Shown piece by piece: positions 11,707-24,134 of a stretch of DNA of 64,000 nt. The stretch is from the NCBI RefSeq assembly GCF_000801105.2, contig NC_079511.1, positions 22,219,792 through 22,283,791 on the forward strand. The letters are read 5' to 3'. Source of the stretch: Raphanus sativus. Its lineage: Eukaryota; Streptophyta; Magnoliopsida; Brassicales; Brassicaceae. Made by a program: the position numbers and the translations under genes. The notes below the pieces were generated by a model. That model was not told where the DNA came from, searched no databases, and saw only the letters and a list, made by a program, of their open reading frames with translations. Position 1 is the stretch's first letter. Every line of letters starts with the position of its first letter.

Positions 11707-13310
11707 CAGCCTGATGAAGGAGGAAACATTACACTGCTCACAATATTTATGGAAACCAAGATTTTATTTCGTAATTTTTCCTAACTCCTCGATCTTTCCC
11801 CTAGCTGACGGCGCTTCTTTATATAACTCCATCTATTTCATTTTACCTTTTTTACACTAGCTAGTTTTTGCAAGAGACCATAAACTCTAGATTTGGATTT
11901 GCGATTTGCAACTTGTAACGGAGACGGTTCCATCTCTCTCACCTAGAGAAAATTACCCTAAACCCTCTGTTTTATCTCTTTCATTTGCATGCAGTATTAG
12001 AATCGATGTTTTTGGTATCTTGTGTTATGGCTGAGTAGTCGGCTTAGTTAATCTAGGGTGTTAAAGTTCTGCATCGCAAGCTAAACACAAATAGGTTAAT
12101 GCTTTAATAGTCTTTATTCGTGATGTACTTAACGCTTTTGCTAATCTGATCACCTAGCGCTTGATCTTAGGCTAACTTATGCATCCAAAGTGACATAAAT
12201 AGCTAGATCTAGTATGAATGAGCATCACATCCCTAGCCATACGAAAGTAGATTTTAGGGTGTTTATGTGAATAGATCGGATTTGTAAGCTAAGCTTCACC
12301 ATTAGATCTCAGACCAACCGACATCTTAGGCGCTGAGTGTGGTCGGTGAAAGGAGTGAAGAGAAATGATAAATTTATCAAGTTCGATTAGTGAAGTTACG
12401 CACACTAAAACTTTTCATTCCAGGCTTTTGAATTTTTTTTTCACATTTCATAAGATAAAGACATTTATTTTCCTAAAACAGTGTCATTGCTTTTTTGTTT
12501 ATTATGATTCTCTTATTTGAATAAGTCTCCTTTGTAGGGTTAAGAATAATAAGTACTTTACTTTGAACAGTAAAAATTTTGCATTCATATTCGGATTCAA
12601 CAACGAACTTCAGTTATGCGTAGTTTTAAAATACTTATGTTTCAGAGAATGAACTGGGAAAGGACAAAAGTATAAAAATTACATCCAAACTGGCACAGTT
12701 TAGATTAATTTTTAGGGATGCACAACAAGAAATATATATTGTTAGCAGGAAATTTTTAGTGGCAGGGCGTCACTATAACTAAAGCTTTATTGTACATCAG
12801 CATACCATTTCAGAACCGAAACCGAAATCTGAATCTTGTGGAAGTAAACGGAATCTCGTTGTGGAAGTAAACAGAATCTCGTTTCCAAAATGTTTATAAA
12901 ATAACCTTTTTAAAGCACTTTGGAAACTTACAATTCCGTTTAAAATCAGGTTTCCATTTTGAAATAACACAATGTCATACATAAATAGAAAATATAAATT
13001 CATGTTTTTTGTTGATATAAAAAACTGATAGTAATGAAATAGAAATACAGAAATATTATAAGTAATATTATAAATTATCTTCATGCATTGTCATCTTATT
13101 AGAAATATAACCTACATATTCAAGTTAAATGTGTCAATTACTTATAAAATATTAAAAATAAAAATAAAATATTTTCTTATAAGCTTATTTTATATTTATT
13201 TTTACAGTTTAATATATAACTGTTAGAAATGAATAAATGCTTTATTTTAAATTTTAATTATATACTTTTAACAATAAATTTTATAAAAGTATCTTATATT
13301 TGAATATAAA
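11707..13310. other. Intergenic sequence, possibly an old LTR-element remnant
   Basis: Mostly unassigned. At about 11815-12365 a TATA-like CTTTATATAACTCC, followed by moderately complex non-coding DNA, resembles the LTR and leader of a gypsy-type element, but I find no matching second LTR or protein. Two 23-bp tandem units sit at 12838-12883. A 95-codon minus-strand open frame (12797-13084) looks fortuitous. Confidence 0.3.
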
Positions 13311-13602
13311 AGCCCCGTTCGTTTTATGATCACAACTTTCAGCGGTAGCAGCTATAAAATATACGGTGAAGGAGACATAAATAACAGTGACAAAAGCTAA
13401 AGTCTCTAATAGATTTCCGGAGACAGAGAAAATTAGACGCCGATGCCGCTGATTTATTCCACATCCGTTTTATTCGCTGTTGGTTGCCGCAGCGTCTGTG
13501 AAATCAGTTATCCCGTGCTTCACCTGTGTTGTGTATCCCGTCATTGAAGGCTTAATTTTCTGACGCCACAGCTGACGCAGCGATAATAAAACGAACAGGG
13601 CT
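13311..13602. mobile_element. MITE with 21-bp terminal inverted repeats
   Basis: The left end AGCCCCGTTCGTTTTATGATC and the reverse complement of the right end AGCCCTGTTCGTTTTATTATC differ at two of 21 positions. The interior (about 290 bp) has no open frame. Flanking AAA on both sides could be part of a target duplication, but superfamily (hAT or Harbinger) is undecided. Confidence 0.65.
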
Positions 13603-14649
13603 AAATACATATAAATATATTCTTTTAACACATACGCTTTAGAGTCTAGGGTTTAGGAAGACCAAGAAATCATCTATTCTTACCAAGCTTTTGCGCAGAC
13701 ACTGCAGCAATCAAGAGGGTTTGGAACTTGAGTTTAGGTAACCACTGCCATTGCGACCACCGATCCCTTTGCCACTTCTGCTACTGCTGTCCATAAAGAT
13801 GATCACTACAGCTAAATTATGATTCCTCAGGATAGTTGTTCTCTTTTTAAAGTTAAGTTTTTCTAAGTTTCCAACTTTTGAATGAATGTTGTCAAGAATG
13901 ATAAAGAGAATTTCTTTGGTTTGAATAGAGAAACATCTACGTCAACGACCATGCGCTTGCCCGAGAGTATGCCCCTAGTAATCTAAATGAGACCCTGCTG
14001 AATCCATCTGATAATGTTCTCGGAAATCAATAGAGTCATTTCGTCCACACGAGATTCACTGAAAATAGAAGATAAAATATATTCATTAGATACTTATATT
14101 TAGTTGTACATCAATTATAAATAATATTTAATAATAGTTTAGATAATACAAGAGACAAATGCAATGAGAAGAAATGAGATAGAAATGATGTAGTTGTGAT
14201 GTAAAATTAGTTTATTATATGGATATTGTATACGTTTATCCATGTATCTTTTACAAAGAAAATAAAGATCGGAAAAACACTATGTCGAACATAGTTTTTT
14301 ACCGAGACTCGTACAAAACCTAGTGGAAGCTTTCTATGTGAAAAAGTGACAATATGCACAACTATTTTTATCTGATAATACTATAGATTTATAAGTAAAT
14401 TTTGCTGGATATTTATTATCTTTTTTAGGGAAACACTACAATGCGTTTGAACCAAAATTTGTACGTCACAAACAGTGTTACCGCTAATTTGAATGTAGAA
14501 TATGTACAAGTTTTTTGTTCAAAGCATCCAAGACGAGTACTTTGTATTGGTTGTGGAAACCTTCAAAATTAGTGTCTAGCTCTGTGTTACTAGACAAGGC
14601 AAATAAATTTCTGAAATAGTCATTGACCTTATGACACAAGTGAACAAAT
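13603..14649. other. Intergenic sequence with a 27-codon open frame
   Basis: Minus-strand 13794-13711 reads MDSSSRSGKGIGGRNGSG and continues for 27 codons in total, low-complexity Ser/Gly-rich. It may be an exon relic of an unrecognised gene or chance. The rest shows no gene. Confidence 0.25.
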
Positions 14650-14972
14650 TACAAGATCATGTTAAAGAATGACAATATTTATCAAACAAGTAATTGATAC
14701 TTCGACCAATAAGAATTTAATAATATAATTTATAGGATTTCATTTTTAAAATTTAATATGTACAATTAATATTTGTAAACTAAACATTAGGTAAAAGCAT
14801 AGACTGTAATTACAAGATCATGTTAAAGAATGACAATATTTATCAAACAAGTAATTGATACTTCGACCAATAAGAATTTAATAATATAAATTTATAGGAT
14901 TTCATTTTTAAAATTTAATATGTACAATTAATATTTGTAAACTAAACATTAGGTAAAAGCATAGACTGTAAT
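14650..14972. repeat. Two-copy tandem duplication, 161-bp period
   Basis: The block from about 14650 repeats from 14811 with one extra A as the only obvious difference. It is non-coding, and near-identity points to a recent local duplication. Confidence 0.85.
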
Positions 14973-15035
14973 TAAGTTTTGTTGTAACTTCTTGCAAACA
15001 TACAAAAACCAACTTTCGCTAGCATAGTTAATCTA

Positions 15036-15247
15036 AACCAGCGCAAGTTGGTCTAGTGGTTTTGAGGGAGTTTAGGCCCCAATACAGGTTCGATTCGTGC
15101 TGGTCACCGTCAATTAACATGGGGTGAAATCGGCGGTTCCTCTGGATGCTTTCGGCGAGCTACCCGGCTTGCTCCGGCGTACGGTCATTAGGCACTAGTC
15201 GGGTACTCTTTCGAGGGTGTTCGGATACCAGAATCATAAAAAAATTA
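15036..15247 (+). mobile_element. tRNA-derived SINE 2 (different family)
   Basis: A 212-bp element with A box TTGGTCTAGTGG and B box GGTTCGATTC, a 3' tail ending in a short A-rich run, and an exact 13-bp flanking duplication CATAGTTAATCTA (15023-15035 and 15248-15260). The body differs from SINE 1, so two SINE families are represented. The tRNA-like head is not a functional tRNA: it lacks a proper acceptor stem closure. Confidence 0.85.
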
Positions 15248-15260
15248 CATAGTTAATCTA

Positions 15261-16622
15261 TTTAATCCAAATGAAGTAAATTATGTATAATTTTAATCTC
15301 ATAATCAATAAATATTCAGATGATCAACTCATTTGTTATATAATTCTATTTCAAGAAATGAAATGGTATTGATAGATATTCAAACTTTTAAAGTTGTGAT
15401 AGTGATCATGATCAACTTTAGGTTTATAATATTTTCAGAAACTTTGTATTATTTATGTTTTATGAATTTGCATGATGGATCAATTATGTAAATTGCTTTC
15501 TAATATATTATTTATTAATTAAAATCTGATTTTTATTTATTAGTTAATTTTTTACATTTTATATATTCTAAATAATTTAATAAAACTAATCAAATTTATA
15601 TGAATTATAAATATAGAAATAAAATAATATTTATATCATATATGTAAGTTAAATATATTAGAATTATTTATGAAAATTTGATACAGATTTAAAATAAACT
15701 GTGTACAAAAGATTTTAATATTTTTAAATTGATAATTTTAATGATACAATTATTTAATTATTTATGAAATTGACATAATTTTAACATCAAATATGTCAAA
15801 ATTTAATTATTTAGTAAATTGCTAGTTGTAAATGATCACATAAGTTAATAATGAATGATTTCAATATTTAATCGGCATCAATAGTAACATCATTTCTTGA
15901 TGTAAAAATTAATTTTCACCATAAACTTTGAAATAATTTAAAATAGTAATGTAAATATCAGTACTTTAATTGTTAATAAAGTGATGCAAATTATTTGTAT
16001 CACCATTTTATAGTCATTTATTTAAGTGATGCAAAAATTGCATCATTTATAATTAATGCAAATATATAAAACAAATTATGTAAACTAATTTTTGGTAGTG
16101 AGTGGTATATATTTCAATATACCACTAACATACAAAATTGTGAGATGATTATGTTTGATGTGATGAGAATGAGATCAATTTGTATCAAGAAAAAAAGAAA
16201 AATAGCAGAAATTAACAATGAATCATTTAGGGAAAATGGGCATAGCAACAAACTCAGTATTTCAATATCAGATCTATTAAGGTTTCCCTTTGTCATCCAC
16301 CCCTCTTTATTATCATGAAATAACATTTAAGTACAACCGCAAATTACTTTATAGTATAATTACATAAATGTATCAAATAATTTTGGTGGGATAGGCAGCT
16401 TCCTACGACCCAACACCTGTTTTTATCTTTTTACTTTTAACAGTTTTACGAGTAGTTGATAATTAAATAAGTCAAAACAAATAAATACAGTTTTTGCTAT
16501 TCATTCTTCAGCCCAAAAAACTTATAGTGGCCCACTAACATCTCTCACCCACTCTCTTCAAGTCTTACAATCATTTTATAGCATGTGGGAACATCATTTT
16601 ATAGCATGTGAGAACAAGTTTA
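15261..16622. other. AT-rich intergenic sequence
   Basis: No gene or defined element recognised. A 70-codon minus-strand open frame at 16114-16326 has no family resemblance I can name. Confidence 0.4.
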
Positions 16623-17608
16623 GAGCATCATTATCCCAGTTGCTGATGAAGATTGCTTAAGGTAATTGTAATTATAAATAAAAGGAAATTACCTTTTAAT
16701 AGAAACAATGTTGCTTAATTAAGCAGAGGAAGAAACGACGCTTAATGGGCACGCGTCATACCTTGGTTTTTCCGCCTCTCTCTCATCTCTATCTCTCTCC
16801 CTACTTTGTTAAATCAGACGGTTTCGAATCGAAAACCTCCTATTGATCTCCCCTCGTCTGATGAATCAGTCGGCGATTCTGCTTTCGTTGTCCACCTCTC
16901 TTCGACGATGGAGATCGTGTCGTCTTCGCTCGTATATCTAGTGGTAGGTGAGTGTTCTTCTTCTTCTTCTTCCAGATTGATTTTCAATCACTCAATTATA
17001 TTGATTGAATTTAGTTTTTGATTGATTTAAAATCTGGGATGGTACTGATTGTGTGAGTTTTCATCGTATCTTGTATAGCCGATGGATTTTTAAGGTTTCA
17101 GTGTACTGAATCATGTATTGTTAAGTTTTGTTTTGTTCAGAGACAGGTGAGTTTAAGGCAGAGAGTGTGTGGACTTCGGCTTTGACCAAGAAGAAGAAGA
17201 ATAAGAAGTTGATTAGCTAAGTTTATTACCAAAATTAAATCCTTAAATATACTAAAGAAGACCAAAATATCACCAAACAAAGTTTTTGTTACAAAATATT
17301 ATTATAAAGAGGAAAATGACCAAAATAAAATTTATGGAAGAGTAAATATGCATTTAATAATTTTTGGATTAATTAATTTAAAACTTAGAGTTTAGAGTTA
17401 AAGGTGGAGTTTTAGGAATGTGTTCAAATATTTAAAAACAAAAAATAAGTATTAAAAAATTTTAAATAAAAAGTGTTATTTTGGTTATTTTATTTTTTGG
17501 GTGCTATTCTGTGACAAAAATTTAAAAATACTATTTGAAAGAATTACCTACATACTATTATAATATAATTAAGCAATCCATTATGGATTGTTAGGATAAT
17601 GATGGGTC
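16623..17608 (+). mobile_element. Harbinger-like element with gene-like interior
   Basis: The left end GAGCATCATTATCCCAG follows TTA. The right end, reverse complemented, reads CATCATTATCCTAAC just inside 17608, so the termini match over the core CATCATTATCC. The interior looks like captured exons: an open stretch at 16806-16950 with a GTAGGTGAG donor-like site, a poly-CTT tract, an intron-like segment, then GEFKAESVWTSALTKKKK encoded at about 17150-17210 before a stop. I do not recognise the donor gene. The right target duplication is not clear. Confidence 0.45.
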
Positions 17609-18092
17609 ACATTTATCGCTAGCGGATTTCATAAATTCTCGAATCAACATTACATGAACACTGGTCAAGTTTGTGGGTTTCCATTTGTTTCTCTCACCTA
17701 GTAGATAAGTTTTTTACAAATTTAGACTTAAACCGACCCATTCCCACAATTACAAATTTGGGATGTACACCCATTCCCACAATTACAAATTTGGGATGTA
17801 CCAAATTCCTAATCGTCTCGTGTATATTATATAAGAATTTATTCTTCTTTAATTTCTACAACAAAATTTGTAAAAAAAATCAATAATATTCTTTGAAATT
17901 GACATCATTTTGAATTTAAATAAACAAAGATAAATTCTACAATATGCACCAATTCACAATAGTTTTGTTACAAACATATATTATGGATGCAAATATTAAC
18001 GACAAAATATATAGACAGTGCTAGATAAGTGGATACATAATGTGGTACTGTTCAAATACTGTTGTATAAAAACACGTATTAAAGAAGATACA
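17609..18092. other. Intergenic sequence with a 34-bp tandem pair
   Basis: Two tandem copies of a unit beginning CCCATTCCCACAATTAC lie at about 17737-17803. No gene. Confidence 0.5.
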
Positions 18093-19505
18093 TCTATACT
18101 ATTAAAGCAGAATCCCTACTAGGATTTTGCCCTTAATTTTTGTAGTTAAATACAAAACTTTGCCACTCCTATATTTATGCATAAAATGATTAATTAATTT
18201 TGACCATAAATATAAACAAATCGTTTAATTGCATTTAATCCACACTATTACAGCATTTAATATCTTATTCTTTCAAGATTGCATTAACATTACTTTCCGA
18301 TTTTGTTAGTAATTTTTTTTTGTATTAATACACCATACTAACACTTTTAAAATATAGTTATTTGTTCAAATCAAACATTAATCTAAAACGGATTGCATGC
18401 TTGGTTTAACATTAACTAACATGTTTTAAAAATTTAAAATATCTAACTATATTCAAACATTTCCTAATACGTATCAAAATAACTCATAATTAAATTATTA
18501 TATCAATTAATAAAGATAGTAACTAACCTAATTCATAAATTACTTTATAAACTATAAATTAATATAAGTAATCTATACTATTAAAGCAGAATTTATCATA
18601 GGATTCTACCCTTAGTTTTCAAAATTATTTATAAAGTTATGCCATTATCATTTAAAAAATATTTTATTTATTTTGACAACTGTTTATTCAGCCAATTGGA
18701 TTCAATAACGTTTTAATGGTATATTTTTAATAAGAAAAATATGAATTTGTGGGTGAGAAAAACAAGGAGATATCACTATATTTATGGTAAGAAATATATT
18801 TACTTTTAATACCAAACAATTTTCTTTACAAATAAAAAAATCATAAATGTTAATTAGCTGTAGCATTTATTTCGGTAAGGGTCTAGCATATCGATAGTAA
18901 ATATTTTAACCATCTTTTGGAATAGTTAGTTATTTATACAATTACATATACTTAATTTTGCAGGTAAAAATAATTTAAACGAATATCACTTATTTTTTAT
19001 ATAAATTTGGTGATGTGTCTTTTTGTAGTGTATTTTTTCAAATTCTTTGAATAAAAAAATCATAAAATTTCATTTTTACAACCTTTATAGTTATGTTTTT
19101 CTATGGTTGGAACAAATATATGCATCTAAGTAATTAAAAATTATTTATTTTTCATTAAAAATTATGCAAAGAATAATATTAAAATATGCAATTAGAAATA
19201 TCTTTAGTATTATGTTTGTAAATGTAAAACTTTAGAATAAATTAAAAAATTAATACAATATTTTATAAAATAATTAACTTCTTTTTTATCAATTAACTTC
19301 TTTAAAATTATTTTCTATAAATATAAATATACAAATTTTTATAGCATAACATCTATGATTATTTTCAAACGTAAAAAATCAACACAATTTTAAATATATT
19401 TATGTTATCTTATATAACAACGGATAATCTTATAACTAACAAATTTTATAAAATTTTAAAAAGAGAACAAATCTCGCGCTTTTTAAAGCGCGGGTCGAAT
19501 TCTAG
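18093..19505 (+). mobile_element. Helitron C, one 3' end and two 5' ends
   Basis: The 3' terminus CTAG (19502-19505), followed by host T, is preceded by a hairpin of CGCGCTTT and AAAGCGCG (19475-19492). Two Helitron 5' starts reading TCTATACTATTAAAGCAGAA occur, at 18093 and 18572, each after a host A. The minimal element is 18572-19505 (934 bp). The outer start may be a truncated earlier copy or an element that lost its own 3' end. No coding sequence. Confidence 0.7.
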
Positions 19506-19816
19506 TAATTAGCTTACAATAAATGTATTGAAAGTTTGAATAGTAATAGAATAATATATCATCCAGAAAAATATTAGAATGACAAAATGTTATAAGTAGT
19601 ATTGAATATCAGTTAATTTTAAAATCAAAAAATTTGATATATAAATACGACAAAATATAACTACTGTAAATAAAAATGTAAAAAAAATATAAAGCACATA
19701 TGGTAAATAAAAAACAGTTTAAATAAAAGTTTAGTGTATTTGCTTATTTGTAACAAATAACATGAACGAGTTACGTTATTTGTCGTTACTAGTTAAAAGA
19801 GTTTTCTTTTCTATAA
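19506..19816. other. AT-rich spacer
   Basis: Nothing recognisable between Helitron C and the following TIR element. Confidence 0.4.
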
Positions 19817-20967
19817 GAACATCTCTAACAGCTATTTATTCTTTTATCTTTTAAAGGTTTTTTCATTCCAATAGTCTTTATTTCCTTCAAATTTTAAGTG
19901 AGTGAATAATAAATCTTCAAATTTGAGGGGGCGGACAATGGTGAATCCCTTAAAACACTATTTACTTTTCACTTTATTTCTTTTATTTATGTTTATTTAG
20001 TGATTGTATACTTATTTCTTATGCTGCATTCTATTATTAAAATTATATTGGCACTTAAATATTATAATTATGGTCTTACAAAATTATTTTTAAATAATAA
20101 TAATATGTTAATAAATATTGTATACCAATATATAATAATATTAATAAAAATATAATATAAACATATTATTTCACACAATGCATTTTTATGCAAATATTAA
20201 ATTATAATACAATCATAATATTTTACATCAAAATAAAAGTTATATAAGCTGAAATATTACACACTAAAATAAACATTTCAATACTAATATTCATGTAAAT
20301 TTGGTCTGGAACCTCTAAGATCACCAAAATATCCTTGATATAAATTTGGAGTATTCTCTTCGGGTTTCTGTTGTTGAGTTATTTTTGTATAATTCTTACT
20401 TGTTCAGATCAGATAAACTGGTGAGTGTTAATATCATCGATGGAGTTTAAATTTTTCAATGGGCGAATGTTGCTATGTACGTGATATCTACGCACTGATT
20501 CGAGATGCAAGACCGGCGCCGTCAAAATAAATGTTGAGATGGCCATAAACGAAGATATGCATTTTCAACAATTTTTAGCACGTAATCTTCGAATAAAAAA
20601 TAAGGAAACTCATTTATTACTTAAAACGCATTGATTGAATATTACAAAAATAATCGTATTAATTAGTTTTGTATTATATATATATTGTAATTTGAACTGT
20701 TTGTGTTTTATTTCTATGTTTTAATGTTTTCTATTTTTATTGTAAGTAATTTGATGTTATAATTAAATTTTTAACTAATTATGTTAATATTATATATTAA
20801 TATATTTTTATTGTTTATTTATTAAATTTATGATTTTAATTAACTATTAATAAAATTTAGGACTAAAGCGTAAAATATAAATTTTTAAGAGTTAAAATTT
20901 GAGAGTTACCATTAGAGAACCATCTCTTTTTTTCCATTTAAAATGAAGTTGCTTGTTGGAGATGTTC
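19817..20967 (-). mobile_element. TIR element carrying a NAM-associated gene relic
   Basis: The left terminus GAACATCTCTAACAGC and the reverse complement of the right terminus GAACATCTCCAACAAGC match at nearly all positions. TAA precedes the left end; the right flank is degenerate. The 1,151-bp interior holds the last exon remnant of a NAM-associated gene (20284-20405, minus). Terminal motif and TWA-like flank favour PIF/Harbinger. Confidence 0.55.
20284..20405 (-). pseudogene. C-terminal fragment of a NAM-associated domain gene
   Basis: About 37 codons ending with NLYQGYFGDLRGSRPNLHEY and a stop. This parallels the end of the pseudogene at 3719-4291 (SFGKYFNDLSGSGNDLPDY). An in-frame TGA lies immediately upstream and no earlier exons are recognisable, so only the C-terminus survives. 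Confidence 0.55.
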
Positions 20968-21213
20968 AATCAATCAAGTTTTAACGGGAAAAACAGTAAT
21001 TTTGTATGAACATATTGTTTATAAAAATAAGCATAGACATACTGTGACAACCAATATTTTCGACATTTGTTAGCACAAGATACATAAATTAAGAAATAAT
21101 AACTTTTATATTATTTTTGACTCCAACAAACAAACACATCCAACGGTCATATTTCCCGGAAAAAAAAACAATAGATATTTGCTTTGACGGTTTTTGATGA
21201 TTTGGTTTATGGT
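20968..21213. other. Downstream region of the PERK gene
   Basis: 3' flank of the minus-strand receptor kinase. It should contain its 3' untranslated region and polyadenylation signals; no single signal can be singled out. Confidence 0.4.
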
Positions 21214-24134
21214 TTAAACCCTGCGAGTAGAAGTAGTTGTACTTTTGTTGTAGCCTCCTCCAGTGTGCATCTCCTCGCTGCTCGAGGAGGATGGGTCAAG
21301 CCCGTACTCACTGGTGCCACCGTACTCGCTACTTGCCCCATAATCGCGACTGTCCAGTGTCACTTTCCGGAATTTCTTCATCTCAGCACCATATGTGCCC
21401 GTCTCATAGTCTGAGCTCCCATCACCTCCGCTTGAGCCCATATATGAGCCCTGTCCTGGCTTCACACCATCGTTTAAGTCGTCCAGAGATGCATCACCCT
21501 CCAATATCCGAACGATCTAGTAAGAAAAAAAGCACAAAACATTTAGTTTATAGTAAGCATTAGCCTAACGATCTAAGATTAACTTACGCCTAGAATTTCT
21601 AGGATTAAAAATGACTTATTTTAAATAAATTGACAGTTATGTAAATTTTTGATAGTAAGATATAAACTTATAATTTACCTGACTCATCTTTGGGCGACGG
21701 CGACCCGAGTGCCTAATGGCTGCAGCAGCACAAGCCACCATGCGTGCCATCTCATAAGGCTCGTATTGATTCTCAAGAAATGGATCAACTAATTCTCCAT
21801 ATTCTCCGTCCTGAGCTGCATTCATGCATAATGGTCTCGCCTGCCAAATAACATTAATCAGACCATGAAACTGTTTAGTTCCGTTTTGGTTTGAGTTCAA
21901 TTTAAATGAATGTACACTTATATACCCAATCGACCAAACTATCTTCCATATCACCACTTAGATCAACAGGTCTGCGTCCGGTTATGAGCTCAAGAAGCAT
22001 AACTCCAAAAGAGAAAACATCTGATTTATCTGTTAATTTTCCACTTGCTGCATATTCAGGGGCTAAGTATCCAAATGTCCCCATGACTCGAGTCGACACA
22101 TGTGTGTTGTTGTCTTGAGAGAGCTTAGCCAACCCAAAATCTGCAACCTGGAGATTAATTGAAAGGGACGTTATGGAGAAATATATAAACAATTTATTAA
22201 CTAATTAAAGCATACCTTTGCTTCGAAGTTAAGATCAAGCAGAATGTTTGAAGCTTTTATGTCTCTATGGATGATTTTAGGATGACCTTATCACAATTAT
22301 TAGATAAAACATATGAATGAGCTTTGATTTAGAGCCAAATTAGTGAACGGCAAAGACGGAAAAAAAAAAGATTCACTCACAATCTTCATGTAAATAAGCA
22401 AGTCCTTTAGCTGATCCTAAGGCAATCTTGAGTCTAGTAGGCCAATCCATCACGGTTCCAGTTTTCCCTATAACTCCATTTATTTAGTAACAGTGCGAGT
22501 TAGTTTTTGTATAATTAATGACATTTTTCAGGAACATATATAAGAAACTCATCATTAATTGTCGGAAAAAAAAAAAGAAACTCATCATTAATTACCATGA
22601 AGGTGGAACTCAAGTGTGTCATTAGGAAGAAACTCATAGACCAACATCCTCTGTCCTCCTGAAGTACTGCAATATCCGACAAGAGACACGAGATGTCGAT
22701 GATGGACGCGGCTGATTATCTCAACCTCTGCCTGGAACTCTCTTTCTCCTTGTCCGCTTCCCGCTTTAAGGCTCTTCACCGCGATCTCTTTACCGTTAGG
22801 CAAGACTCCTTTGTGAACGTATCCGAACCCGCCTTGTCCTAACAGACGGTCTTTGGAGAAACCTTGAGTCGCGGCTGCGAGCTCCTCATAAGTGAATGTG
22901 CTTTTGTTGAATCCCAAAGCCACTGAAGGGTGTGGCGGTGGTAGAGACGGAGCGTATGGACCTGATGAGTAATTTGAGCTCATCTCACCGCTTCCGATTG
23001 CATTTCCGCCACCTGAAACTGGTGCCAATGGTGAAGGCATTGGCTGCCAGTTTCCTGGAGGTGGTGGTGGCGGCGGTGAATTCACCCAGTTTGTTCCCAT
23101 TGTTCCAGGAGGTGGAGGAAGATTGCCATTATGATCATTCTGGTTGTAATGTTGTTGTTGTTGTTGTTGTTGTTGTGTAGCAGCACTATTGAAGTATTGA
23201 TCACCCCCATCTACATTCGCACCCAAAAGAAAATACAGACAAGACTTAGTTGAGTTGTGATTTGAAATAAAAATTATTCAGAACTAGTCTTGCAGGAAAA
23301 AAACTGGTTTCTTGGGAAACAAGAAACAAATCTGAAGTTGAAATAACTAATTCATACCGTGTATTTTAGATGGGTTTATAACTTTGTACTTTTTTATAGA
23401 GAATAGCTGAGAATATGATTAATTTAATTTTTTGGGTAACAGGAAACAAAATTCATGTTTTTTTTTGGCAAACAAAAAACTAATGGGCTTTAGTTAGGGT
23501 TCAATGGGTACATACTGTTGCCTGCGGGGAAAGCATTGCTTCCGTAATACGGCATCTGTTCAAGTTTTGATTTCTTTTTCTTCTTCTTCCGCAAACAACA
23601 GACGCAGAGCAATATCATGACAACGAACAAAAGTCCAGCTGCAGCTACAAGTCCTATAACAACACCCATGTCTGGACGATCGTTACTTGACGTGTTAAAG
23701 CCACCGTTGCTTGTAGGCGGCGCTAGTGATTTTGGTGGAGAATGGGAGCTACGGTCAGAATTAGTAGACGGTGGTGGAGGATGAGAAGCGTTATTGCCTC
23801 CTCCATTGCCGCTCCCATCATTTCCTTTGTTGTTTCCTTTGGTGTCACTCTGCTGCGGTGGGGATTGTGAAGGAGGAGGTTGAGATTGTGATTGCGAGGA
23901 GGGGATTGAGGAGTCAGACGGAGGTGGTGGAGGCGAGGAGGAAATTTCCGGTGAAGGAGGAGGTAATTGTTCTTGTTGTTCTGGTGGGGGAGCTAGAGTT
24001 GGAGAGGGAGGAGGAGATGTTGATTGACTGTCTGAAGTAGGAGGAGGAGATGTTGTTTGGTTGGAAGAGGGAGATGACGGAGAAGGAGGAGGAGGTGCCG
24101 GCGGTGAGTTCTCCGGGGACTGCCCCTCCGCCAT
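21214..24134 (-). CDS. Proline-rich extensin-like receptor kinase (PERK6/PERK7-like)
   Basis: Seven exons on the minus strand with GT-AG junctions: 24134-23516, 23210-22596, 22467-22381, 22286-22216, 22147-21926, 21840-21679, 21516-21214. Phases join cleanly to 692 aa, close to the roughly 700 aa usual for this group. Order: extracellular Pro/Ser-rich extensin-like region (about 1-150), one membrane helix (about 156-181), poly-Lys stop-transfer, Gln/Pro-rich juxtamembrane region with an eight-Gln run, then a Ser/Thr kinase. Kinase signatures are intact: GQGGFG loop (331-336), catalytic Lys352, HRD with Asp449, DFG with Asp467. PERKs sit at the plasma membrane, contact cell-wall pectin and signal in growth and wounding. 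I start at [12 protein letters not shown] because PERK6 and PERK7 begin alike; an upstream in-frame ATG at 24158 would add 8 residues. PERK7 is favoured by remembered synteny, so no symbol is given. Confidence 0.9.
23152..23177 (-). repeat. Coding (CAA)n trinucleotide tract
   Basis: A run of CAA codons in PERK exon 2 encodes eight consecutive glutamines in the juxtamembrane region. Such tracts vary in length between cultivars. Confidence 0.8.

Noticed and set aside
11472..11860. Overlapping open frames around 11.3-11.9 kb as genes
   Set aside because: They run through the SINE and its A-tail on both strands; the apparent protein is translated SINE.
12797..13084. 95-codon minus-strand frame
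   Set aside because: AT-rich hydrophobic composition, no recognised domain, and part of it is a two-copy 23-bp repeat.
15036..15110. tRNA gene at the SINE 2 head
   Set aside because: It has A and B boxes, but no paired acceptor stem closing the cloverleaf, and the exact 13-bp flanking duplication shows a SINE.
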